Source: Megasphaera sp. UBA1696 (GTDB lineage: Bacteria > Bacillota > Negativicutes > Veillonellales > Megasphaeraceae). Taken from it: DNA of 64,000 bases. Positions 1 to 7,060 of the stretch are shown one piece after another (positions within the stretch are counted from its first letter, which is position 1; each line of letters begins with the position of its first letter). Location of the stretch: contig DCJQ01000010.1 in the NCBI GenBank assembly GCA_002319965.1, positions 14,924 to 78,923 of the forward strand, given 5' to 3'. The notes beneath the pieces were generated by a model, which saw nothing but the letters and a program-made list of their open reading frames with translations, made no database searches and had not been told where the DNA came from. Made by a program: the position numbers and the translations under genes.

Positions 1-1133
1 TTGCAAAAAGGATGCAGGCCATGGAAATGAAGACCATCGGCTATGACCCGTATATTCCGGAAGAACGGTTTAAACAGCTCGGCGTTGAACCCGTCGATTT
101 AGATACCCTTCTCGAACGGTCGGACTACATTACGATGCACACGCCGCTGACCAAGGAAACGACAGGCCTTATCGGTAAGGATGAAATTGCCAAAATGAAA
201 GACGGCGTGCGGGTCATCAACGTCTCGCGCGGTGCCGTCCTCGACATCAATGCCCTGGCCGATGCCTTAAAGAGCGGTCACGTAGCCGGCGCTGCCATCG
301 ACGTATTTCCGACGGAACCGCTTACGACGGATATCAATCCCTTCGTTGGCATGGACAATGTCGTCATAACGCCGCATCTCGGCGCTTCGACCGTAGAAGC
401 GCAGATCGGTGTTTCCGTCGACGTTGCTGAAGGCGTTATGGAAGCTCTGAAGGGCGAACCCGTTGCAACGGCTGTCAATATGGCTCCCGTTCCGCCTCAT
501 GTATACAACGTCATTCATCCTTATTTCGACCTCATGGAACGGATGGGGAATTTAGGCGTATATTTGGCCGATGCCCCCATGAAGGAAATCGAAGTCGAAT
601 ATACGGGCGAACTGGCCGATACGGAAACGCGCCTTTTGACGACGGCTGTCCTCAAGGGAGCCCTCAATCCCATCCTGCAGGAATCGGTCAATTACGTCAA
701 CGCTTCTGAAGTGGCTAAGACGCGCCACATTGCCGTTAAGGAAATCAACAGTCAGTCCAACAACTACTTCGTAAACTCGGTCACCGTCCGCGTCCGGACC
801 AATAAAGGCGAACACGCCATTGTCGGTGTCTTGTTCAATGGGACGGAAGCGAAAATCGTTCAGATCGATGAATACCGCGTCGACTTTAAACCGGAAGGCT
901 ACTTGCTCCTCGTACCCCACGTCGACCAGCCGAATATGATCGGCCAGATTTCGACTATCCTCGGCCAGGCTCATATCAACATCATGGGCATGCAGGTCGG
1001 CCGCATGACGACGACGGGCAACAACATCATGGCCATTGCCGTCCAGGACGATATTCCCAATGACATCATGGTCAAGCTCCGCTCGATCAACGGGATTCTC
1101 GACATTAAACTCATTCACTGTGACACACACTAA
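1..1133 (+). CDS. serA: D-3-phosphoglycerate dehydrogenase, 3' part (5' end outside window)
   Basis: Catalyses NAD-dependent oxidation of 3-phosphoglycerate, the first step of serine synthesis, in the cytoplasm. The reading frame is open to the window edge, so the true start and the N-terminal substrate-binding part are missing. Visible are the second half of the nucleotide-binding domain, the 2-hydroxyacid dehydrogenase signature around VRVINVSRGAVLD, the catalytic-histidine segment TPHLGAST, an intermediate domain, and a C-terminal ACT domain (about the last 75 residues, starting near LLLVPHVDQPNMIGQI) of the kind that senses serine in the long form of SerA. It lies 12 bp upstream of a histidine-phosphatase gene and is followed by serS, a serine-themed cluster. 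The internal ATG at base 12 is not a credible start because homology-like sequence continues upstream of it. Confidence 0.93.
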   Translation, partial: AKRMQAMEMKTIGYDPYIPEERFKQLGVEPVDLDTLLERSDYITMHTPLTKETTGLIGKDEIAKMKDGVRVINVSRGAVLDINALADALKSGHVAGAAIDVFPTEPLTTDINPFVGMDNVVITPHLGASTVEAQIGVSVDVAEGVMEALKGEPVATAVNMAPVPPHVYNVIHPYFDLMERMGNLGVYLADAPMKEIEVEYTGELADTETRLLTTAVLKGALNPILQESVNYVNASEVAKTRHIAVKEINSQSNNYFVNSVTVRVRTNKGEHAIVGVLFNGTEAKIVQIDEYRVDFKPEGYLLLVPHVDQPNMIGQISTILGQAHINIMGMQVGRMTTTGNNIMAIAVQDDIPNDIMVKLRSINGILDIKLIHCDTH

Positions 1134-1145
1134 AAGGGGAAGATT

Positions 1146-1790
1146 ATGGTACGCATCATACTTATTCGCCACGGCGAAACACAATGGAACATTGAAGGTC
1201 GCTACCAGGGGCAGGAAGATACGCACCTCAGCGAACGGGGCCAGCTCCAGGGCCGCATGGTTGCCGATGGGTTAAAGAATACACCTATCGATGTCGCCAT
1301 CTCGAGTCCCCTAGAACGGTCCTATATGACCTGCTCTTTCTGTGCGGCTCTTCACGGGCTTACAGTCTTAAAAGATGACCGCCTGCTGGAAATCAATCAC
1401 GGCGATTGGGAAGGGCGGCTGGCTGATGACATCAAGGCTCAGTATCCTGATGAATTTCAGCGCTGGCATACGGCGCCTCACACGGTCACGATGCCGGGGA
1501 AGGGCGGCGAGTCTTTGGAAGACGTCCGCAGCCGTGTCCGGGCGGCCTTCGATGATTACGTTCAGAAATATGAAGGCAAGACGGTCTTGGTAGCAGCCCA
1601 TGATGCCGTAAACAAAGCCATCATTTGTGACGTTCTGGGCCTCGATTTAAGCCATTTTTGGCAAATCAAGCAGGACAATACCTGCATCAACGTCTTAGAA
1701 TGGCAGGATGGGACCTGGCGTTTGGTCCTGCTCAACTCGACGAATCATATGGGGTATTTGTTCAGTGGTATTGAACAAAAAGGGTTATAA
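1146..1790 (+). CDS. histidine phosphatase family protein (phosphoglycerate mutase-like; possible phosphoserine phosphatase)
   Basis: A 214-residue member of the histidine phosphatase (dPGM/GpmB/CobC) superfamily. The RHGETQWN motif at residues 8-15 carries the phosphorylated histidine, SSPLERSYMT supplies a conserved arginine, LEINHGDWEG the conserved glutamate region, and VAAHDAVNKA the second catalytic histidine. Such small proteins act on varied phosphoesters, so the substrate cannot be read from the sequence. The position between serA and serS suggests the metal-independent phosphoserine phosphatase type (PspA) known in some bacteria; alternatives are a general phosphoglycerate-mutase-like enzyme or alpha-ribazole phosphatase. 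The start has an AAAAGGGGA ribosome-binding region about 5 bases upstream, 12 bp after serA, so the two are probably cotranscribed. Confidence 0.85.
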   Translation: MVRIILIRHGETQWNIEGRYQGQEDTHLSERGQLQGRMVADGLKNTPIDVAISSPLERSYMTCSFCAALHGLTVLKDDRLLEINHGDWEGRLADDIKAQYPDEFQRWHTAPHTVTMPGKGGESLEDVRSRVRAAFDDYVQKYEGKTVLVAAHDAVNKAIICDVLGLDLSHFWQIKQDNTCINVLEWQDGTWRLVLLNSTNHMGYLFSGIEQKGL

Positions 1791-1844
1791 GACTATTGCA
1801 GTGAGATAGGTAAAGTATATTTACAGAGGAAGGAAGCAGTTATC

Positions 1845-3128
1845 ATGTTAGATACGAAATTCATCCGCGACCACGTAGAAGAAGTAAAGGAAAATATTAA
1901 GAATCGCCACGCCCATGCCGACGTCGACGCCTTCGTCGCCTTAGACGATAAACGGCGCGAAATCCTTCAAAAAGTCGAAGCCATGAAGAATGAACGCAAT
2001 ACGGTTACCAAGGAAATCAGCCAGCTCAAACGCAATAAAGAAAATGCCGACGCTCAGATTGCAGCCATGAAGAAGCTCGGCGACGACATCGACGTCCTCG
2101 ATAAGGAAGTCAAGGCTGTCGAAGCAGATATGCACGCCATCCAGCTCATGATCCCCAATATGTGCCATCCGTCGGTTCCGGTCGGCAACGACGACAGCGA
2201 CAACCCGGAAGTCCGCAAGTGGGGCGAACCGAAACAGTTCGACTTTGAACCCTTGAACCACTGGGACGTCGGCGAACGCTTGGGCCTTCTCGATTCCGAA
2301 CGGGCCGCAAAGGTTACCGGTGCCCGTTTCTACTACTATGTCGGCGCCGGCGCCCGCCTCGAACGAGCCGTGTACAACTTCATGCTCGACCAGCACACGG
2401 AAAAGGACGGCTACACGGAAGTCATTCCGCCGTACATCGTCAACCGCGACTCCATGACCGGTACGGGTCAGCTGCCGAAATTTGCCGAAGATATGTATAA
2501 GCTCAATGTCGAAGGCGAAGAAATGTATATGATTCCGACGGCAGAAGTACCGCTTACCAACTACTACCGCGGTGAAATCATCGACGGCAGTAAACTGCCG
2601 ATTTACTTCACATCCCTGACACCGTGCTTCCGCGCTGAAGCCGGTTCTGCCGGCCGCGATACGCGAGGCCTCATTCGCCAGCACCAATTCCATAAAGTCG
2701 AAATGGTAAAATATTCGGCTCCGGAAACGAGCTACGATGAACTCGATAAATTGACTCAGAATGCCGAAGATATCTTAAAGGCTTTGGGCCTTCCCTATCA
2801 CGTCGTCTGCCTCTGCACGGGCGACATCGGTTTTTCCGCTGCCAAGACCTTCGACGTCGAAGTCTGGTTCCCGGCTCAGGGGAAATACCGTGAAATTTCT
2901 TCGTGTTCTAATACGGAAGATTTCCAGGCACGGCGGGCTAACATCCGCTTCCGCCGGAACCCGAAGTCGAAGCCGGAATTCGTCCATACCTTAAACGGTT
3001 CGGGCTTGGCTGTTGGCCGCACGGTTGCTGCGATTCTTGAAAACTATCAGCAGGCTGACGGCTCGGTCGTCGTACCGGAAGTCCTTCGTCCCTATATGCA
3101 CTGTGACGTCATTACAAAAGAAAAATAA
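1845..3128 (+). CDS. serS: seryl-tRNA synthetase
   Basis: Charges tRNA-Ser with serine; cytoplasmic class II aminoacyl-tRNA synthetase of 427 residues, normal length. The N-terminal 110 residues form the long antiparallel coiled coil (rich in K, E, D heptads) that grips the tRNA-Ser variable arm. The catalytic core follows with class II motif 2 around FRAEAGSAGRDTRGLIRQHQ and motif 3 near GSGLAVGRTVAAILENYQ. An AGGAAGGAAG ribosome-binding site sits about 10 bases before the ATG. Only 54 bp separate it from the upstream gene, too little for a T-box leader, so it is probably read from the serA transcript. A terminator follows immediately. Confidence 0.97.
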   Translation: MLDTKFIRDHVEEVKENIKNRHAHADVDAFVALDDKRREILQKVEAMKNERNTVTKEISQLKRNKENADAQIAAMKKLGDDIDVLDKEVKAVEADMHAIQLMIPNMCHPSVPVGNDDSDNPEVRKWGEPKQFDFEPLNHWDVGERLGLLDSERAAKVTGARFYYYVGAGARLERAVYNFMLDQHTEKDGYTEVIPPYIVNRDSMTGTGQLPKFAEDMYKLNVEGEEMYMIPTAEVPLTNYYRGEIIDGSKLPIYFTSLTPCFRAEAGSAGRDTRGLIRQHQFHKVEMVKYSAPETSYDELDKLTQNAEDILKALGLPYHVVCLCTGDIGFSAAKTFDVEVWFPAQGKYREISSCSNTEDFQARRANIRFRRNPKSKPEFVHTLNGSGLAVGRTVAAILENYQQADGSVVVPEVLRPYMHCDVITKEK

Positions 3129-3152
3129 AAGTCTCATCCTTGAGAGGCTGCT

Positions 3153-3184
3153 AAAAAACTCCTGCCTAAAAGCAGGAGTTTTTT
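3153..3184 (+). terminator. rho-independent terminator after serS
   Basis: Eight-base-pair stem ACTCCTGC / GCAGGAGT with a short CTAAAA-type loop, flanked by an A run on the left and a T run on the right. It closes the serA-serS unit. Confidence 0.88.
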
Positions 3185-3187
3185 ACT

Positions 3188-3234
3188 TTGTCTAGAAATA
3201 ATACTATATATGTGTTTTCGTTATTTTAGACAAG
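3188..3234 (+). promoter_or_regulatory. long imperfect inverted repeat directly upstream of the glpX ribosome-binding site
   Basis: The arms TTGTCTAGAAATAA (3188-3201) and TTATTTTAGACAA (3221-3233) are complementary over 13 positions with one bulged G (3195) and an AT-rich 19-base centre. The right arm ends where the AAGGAGG ribosome-binding site begins. It could be a repressor operator at the DNA level or an mRNA hairpin that limits ribosome access. The symmetry is seen directly; the function is inferred. Confidence 0.55.
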
Positions 3235-3244
3235 GAGGTTCCTT

Positions 3245-4210
3245 ATGAATCGCGTATTGACCTTGGAGTTTGTCCGCGTTACGGAAGCGGCTGCGGTAAA
3301 AGCCGGCCGCCTTATGGGTAAGGGCGATAAGAATGGTGCCGATCAACTGGCTGTCGACGGTATGCACTCGATCTTGTCGACGGTTCCTATCGACGGCACG
3401 GTCGTCATTGGCGAAGGGGAAATGGATGAGGCCCCTATGTTATATATCGGTGAAAAAGTCGGTGCCGGCGGCGCCGAAGTCGACATTGCCGTCGATCCCT
3501 TGGAAGGCACGAATCTGACGGCAAAAGGGCAGGACGGGTCGATTTCCGTCATGGCCATTGCCGGGAAAGGTGATTTGCTCCACGCACCGGACATGTACAT
3601 GGAAAAGCTCTGTGTCGGGCCGCGGGCGAAAGGGCGCATCGACTTGACGAAGTCCGTGACGGAAAACCTGCGCCGCATCGCCGAAGGCTTAGAACGAGGC
3701 ATCGATGACACGACTGTCGTCATTCTCGACCGGCCGCGCCATAAAGACCTCATCGACGAGTGCCGCAGCGCCGGTGCCCGTATCAAGCTCATTACCGACG
3801 GCGACGTCTCGCCGGCTGTCGATGCCGGTATCGAAGGCTCCGGTGTCCACGTCGTCATGGGTATCGGCGGCGCTCCGGAAGGCGTCCTGGCGGCCGCGGC
3901 TTTGAAGTGCCTCGGCGGCGACATGCAGGCCCGTCTCATTCCTTATACTGATGAAGAACGGCAGCGCTGCCTGGATATGGGTATCAAAGATGTCAACAAG
4001 GTCCTGACCCTCGACGATTTGGTCAAGGGCGATGACTGCATTTTCTCGGCGACAGCCATTACCGACACGCCCATGATGCGCGGCGTTCAGTACTTTGGCG
4101 GCGGCGCCCGGACGATGTCCGTCGTCATGCGTTACCGCAGCGGAACGATTCGTTTTATCGATACCTTCCACCGCTTCAACAAAGAAGCGAAATGGAGTAT
4201 CCACCTATAA
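3245..4210 (+). CDS. glpX: fructose-1,6-bisphosphatase, class II (GlpX type)
   Basis: Hydrolyses fructose 1,6-bisphosphate to fructose 6-phosphate, the committed step of gluconeogenesis. The 321-residue length and motifs fit the GlpX family: GTVVIGEGEMDEAPMLYIGE near residue 58 and VDPLEGTNLTAKG near residue 84, which hold the metal-binding acidic residues, then VMGIGGAPEGVLAAAALKCL. The start has a strong AAGGAGG ribosome-binding site about 7 bases upstream. It stands alone between two terminators and carries a large inverted repeat in its leader, so it appears to be regulated individually, as would suit a gluconeogenic enzyme in a lactate-using organism (inference). Confidence 0.95.
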   Translation: MNRVLTLEFVRVTEAAAVKAGRLMGKGDKNGADQLAVDGMHSILSTVPIDGTVVIGEGEMDEAPMLYIGEKVGAGGAEVDIAVDPLEGTNLTAKGQDGSISVMAIAGKGDLLHAPDMYMEKLCVGPRAKGRIDLTKSVTENLRRIAEGLERGIDDTTVVILDRPRHKDLIDECRSAGARIKLITDGDVSPAVDAGIEGSGVHVVMGIGGAPEGVLAAAALKCLGGDMQARLIPYTDEERQRCLDMGIKDVNKVLTLDDLVKGDDCIFSATAITDTPMMRGVQYFGGGARTMSVVMRYRSGTIRFIDTFHRFNKEAKWSIHL

Positions 4211-4233
4211 CATTTCCTTTACAAGGTATTCCT

Positions 4234-4273
4234 AAAAAAGGGCTTGTCGCCTAGGCGCCAAGCCTTTTTTTTT
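4234..4273 (+). terminator. rho-independent terminator after glpX
   Basis: Stem GGCTTG (4241-4246) / CAAGCC (4259-4264) enclosing a small palindrome, with an A run on the left arm and nine Ts on the right. Confidence 0.85.
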
Positions 4274-4284
4274 CTTTCCGTTTA

Positions 4285-4293
4285 TGGTAGAAT
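4285..4293 (+). promoter_or_regulatory. extended -10 promoter for murA
   Basis: TGGTAGAAT fits the extended -10 form TGnTATAAT with one mismatch, and lies about 105 bases before the murA start in the gap after the glpX terminator. No good -35 is present. The predicted leader contains a hairpin with arms AAATGGC (4321-4327) and GCCATTT (4353-4359). Confidence 0.45.
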
Positions 4294-4397
4294 AATTTGA
4301 TAGTAATTATATGCTCAATAAAATGGCATCTTCAGGCGCCGCGTCTTTGGAGGCCATTTAGATAAAACTACTCGAATACTATTAGGAGGCACCAGAA

Positions 4398-5672
4398 TTG
4401 GAGAAACTTGTTATTCATGGTGGAAAGCCCTTACAGGGCACTGTTCGCGTCAGTGGGGCTAAAAATGCCGTACTGCCCATTATCGTCGCATCTATGTTGG
4501 GAACGACGAAAAGTACATTGACCGAGATTCCGAAGCTCGCTGACGTCCATACCGTCTGCGACGTCATCGAATCCCTCGGCGTCCATATAGAACACCCCGA
4601 AAGAGATACCCTTATCATTGATGCCCATGAGTTGACATCGACGACGGCACCGTATGATTTGGTCCGCCGCATGCGTGCGTCCTTTTTAGTTATGGGACCG
4701 CTCTTGGCCCGCAAGGGGAGGGCACAGATTTCCCTGCCCGGCGGCTGCTCCATCGGTGCGCGTCCGATTGACTTGCACCTCAAGGCCTTTGAAGCCATGG
4801 GCGCCGTCATCAACCTTGAAAACGGCGATATCGAAGCCGTAGCCCCCAATGGGCTGCAGGGCGCTCAGATTTACTTGGATTTCCCCAGTGTCGGTGCGAC
4901 GGAAAACATCATCATGGCTGCTTCCATGGCCAATGGCAAGACGGTCCTTGAAAATGCTGCTGAAGAACCGGAAATCGTCGATTTGGCAACCTATTTGAAC
5001 AGCATGGGTGCCAACATTCGCGGTGCCGGTACCAACGTCATCCGCATCGAAGGGGTCAAGGAACTCCATGGTGCCAGCCACGCCGTTATTCCTGACCGCA
5101 TCGAGGCCGGTACCTTTATGATCGGGGCCGCTATGACCAAGGGCAACATCTTCGTTGAAAATGCCATTTCAGAGCATTTGAAACCCCTTATCTCTAAGTT
5201 AAAAGAAGTCGGTGCCGAAGTAGAGGAAGAAATCGACGGTATCCGCGTCATCGGCCATGAACCCTTGCGGCCGGCCGATATAAAGACTTTGCCGTATCCC
5301 GGTTTTCCGACGGATATGCAGGCTCAGTTCATGGCTTTGACGACGCTCTGCCAAGGAACGAGCGTCGTTACGGAAACGGTCTTTGAAAACCGCTTCATGC
5401 ACGTCGATGAATTTAAACGGATGGGTGCTAAAATCCGGATTGAAGGACGCAGCGCCATCGTAGAAGGCATAGAACAGCTTAAAGGCGCCTCGGTCAATGC
5501 CACCGACCTGCGTGCCGGAGCCGCCCTGGTCCTGGCGGGCTTGGTCGCTGAAGGCGAAACGGAAGTCGGTTATCTATACCACATCGACCGTGGTTACGAT
5601 AATTTTGTATTAAAATTACAAAGGCTAGGTGCAGATATTGTTCGCGTCAATATTGAGGAAGAAGAAAACTAA
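4398..5672 (+). CDS. murA: UDP-N-acetylglucosamine 1-carboxyvinyltransferase (MurA)
   Basis: Transfers enolpyruvate from phosphoenolpyruvate to UDP-N-acetylglucosamine, the first committed step of peptidoglycan synthesis. It is 424 residues long, normal for MurA. The catalytic cysteine is residue 117 in the motif LPGGCSIGARPID, so fosfomycin sensitivity would be expected at this site. The N terminus KLVIHGGKPLQGTVRVSGAK is typical. The start is TTG at 4398, with an AGGAGG ribosome-binding site at 4384-4389; no ATG fits. The 3' end overlaps the start of the following MreB-family gene in another frame, which suggests translational coupling between two cell-wall genes. Confidence 0.96.
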   Translation: MEKLVIHGGKPLQGTVRVSGAKNAVLPIIVASMLGTTKSTLTEIPKLADVHTVCDVIESLGVHIEHPERDTLIIDAHELTSTTAPYDLVRRMRASFLVMGPLLARKGRAQISLPGGCSIGARPIDLHLKAFEAMGAVINLENGDIEAVAPNGLQGAQIYLDFPSVGATENIIMAASMANGKTVLENAAEEPEIVDLATYLNSMGANIRGAGTNVIRIEGVKELHGASHAVIPDRIEAGTFMIGAAMTKGNIFVENAISEHLKPLISKLKEVGAEVEEEIDGIRVIGHEPLRPADIKTLPYPGFPTDMQAQFMALTTLCQGTSVVTETVFENRFMHVDEFKRMGAKIRIEGRSAIVEGIEQLKGASVNATDLRAGAALVLAGLVAEGETEVGYLYHIDRGYDNFVLKLQRLGADIVRVNIEEEEN

Positions 5673-6726
5673 AAAAAAGGTACAGCCGGCACGGCATTCT
5701 CGCTCGTTCTTTTTATCGAACTGGTTTGCCAGTGATATTGCCATTGATTTGGGGACGGCCAACATTATTGTATTCGTTAAAAATAAGGGCATCGTCGTCA
5801 ATGAGCCGGCCGTCATCGCCGTCGATACGATGGAAAATAAGGTCGTTGCCATCGGCCGCGAAGCGCAGGCTATGATCGGGCGGACGCCGCGCAACATCCA
5901 CGCCTACCATCCCCTTCGCAACGGCGTCATTGCCGACTACGATGCGACGGAGTATATGCTGCGGTATTTCATCCGCCGGGCTATTGGGAAATACTTGTTT
6001 TTTAAACCCCGCGTCGTCATCTGTGTTCCGTCGAGCGTTACCAACGTCGAACGGAGAGCTGTCATCGAAGCGGCCATGCAGGCCGGAGCCAGAAAGACGA
6101 CGGTCATGGAAGAACCGCTGGCAGCGGCTATCGGGGCCGGCCTCGATATTGCCACGTCGAACGGTTCTATGGTCGTCGATATGGGCGGAGGCACGACGGA
6201 CGTTGCCGTTCTCAGCCTGAGCGGCATCGTCATCAGCGAATCCCTGCGTATCGGCAGCAACACCTTTGATGAAGCCATCATCCGTTATTTGGAAAAGATA
6301 AAGCACGTCACCATTGGCCAGCACACGGCAGAAGAGCTGAAAATCCTCATCGGCACGGCTATGAGCGACGGCCGCCGCATGACGGCTGACGTCCGCGGCC
6401 GCAGCACGGAAACGGGACTTCCCGTATCGATTGACATCGATTCACAGGAAATCCGCCTGGCCATCGACGAGCCGATTCAGACCGTCCTAAAGACGATCGT
6501 TTCCATCTTAGAAAAGACACCGCCCGAACTGGCGGCGGACATTGCTGATCACGGCATCGTCCTCACCGGCGGCGGATTACTTCTCGATAGTTTTGACCGT
6601 CTTATTTCCCGTACGACCGGCATGGCAGCCTATCTTTGCGAAGATCCGCTGCTCTGCGTGGCCCATGGTGCCGGCAAGGCCGTCCGAGAAATGGACCGCT
6701 TAAAAGATAGTTTTGATGATTTATAA
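5629..6726 (+). CDS. mreB: rod shape-determining protein, MreB/Mbl family
   Basis: An actin-like ATPase that assembles on the inner membrane face and directs elongation of the cell wall. The actin-fold motifs are clear: phosphate 1 DIAIDLGTANIIVFV, phosphate 2 MVVDMGGGTTDVAVLS, and adenosine motif GIVLTGGGLLLDS. The first codon is GTG at 5629, 44 bases inside murA; TTG codons at 5638 and 5653 are alternatives, but no ATG precedes the conserved region. The N terminus is therefore longer than usual, with about 35 mostly basic residues (RKKKTKKK) before the first motif. No mreC or mreD follows. A GTG start, long basic leader and overlap with murA make the exact start uncertain; the family assignment is firm. 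Confidence 0.88.
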   Translation: MQILFASILRKKKTKKKVQPARHSRSFFLSNWFASDIAIDLGTANIIVFVKNKGIVVNEPAVIAVDTMENKVVAIGREAQAMIGRTPRNIHAYHPLRNGVIADYDATEYMLRYFIRRAIGKYLFFKPRVVICVPSSVTNVERRAVIEAAMQAGARKTTVMEEPLAAAIGAGLDIATSNGSMVVDMGGGTTDVAVLSLSGIVISESLRIGSNTFDEAIIRYLEKIKHVTIGQHTAEELKILIGTAMSDGRRMTADVRGRSTETGLPVSIDIDSQEIRLAIDEPIQTVLKTIVSILEKTPPELAADIADHGIVLTGGGLLLDSFDRLISRTTGMAAYLCEDPLLCVAHGAGKAVREMDRLKDSFDDL

Positions 6727-6769
6727 CTGTTTCGCTCTTTCAGTGAAATAGGAAATGGAGGGAGCCGTC

Positions 6770-7060
6770 ATGAAAAAACTTTACAGACTCGCCGTATTAG
6801 CCGGACTCGCCGGTCTTCTTGCGATGCCGGCAGCTGCGGCTGATGTATCCTATATAACCGTATTGAGCGGCAGCGTCGTCAGTGTAGCCCCTGTCGGTGC
6901 CGCTGTTAAAGAAGGAGATGTTCTCCTTACGGTCAATTCCTTAGCCGGCCCGATGCCGGCAGCCCGTTCTGATAAAGACGGTGTTGTCAAATCGGTCCTC
7001 GTCCAGCCGGGCTCGCAGGTACAGCAGGGCGCCGTTGTCGTCGTGGTGGAAACGAAATGA
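6770..7060 (+). CDS. secreted protein with degenerate biotinyl/lipoyl-like domain
   Basis: A 96-residue protein with a cleavable-looking signal peptide (MKKLYRLAVLAGLAGLLAMP, cleavage near AAA-AD) followed by one small domain. The pattern of short valine-rich strands with V..GDVLLTV, then DGVVKSVLVQPGSQV and a closing VVVVVETK, matches the biotinyl/lipoyl hammerhead fold. The position that carries the modified lysine in carrier proteins (EAMKM or ETDKA) reads SLAGPMPAARSDKDG, so it lacks a standard attachment motif. The fold more likely serves as a periplasmic adaptor module. The start at 6770 has GGAGGG upstream; an in-frame ATG at 6755 overlaps that ribosome-binding site. Its stop overlaps the next gene by ATGA, so the two are translationally coupled. 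Confidence 0.7.
   Translation: MKKLYRLAVLAGLAGLLAMPAAAADVSYITVLSGSVVSVAPVGAAVKEGDVLLTVNSLAGPMPAARSDKDGVVKSVLVQPGSQVQQGAVVVVVETK

Noticed and set aside
1791..1844. T-box leader for serS
   Set aside because: Only 54 bases lie upstream, and no specifier stem or T-box sequence is present.
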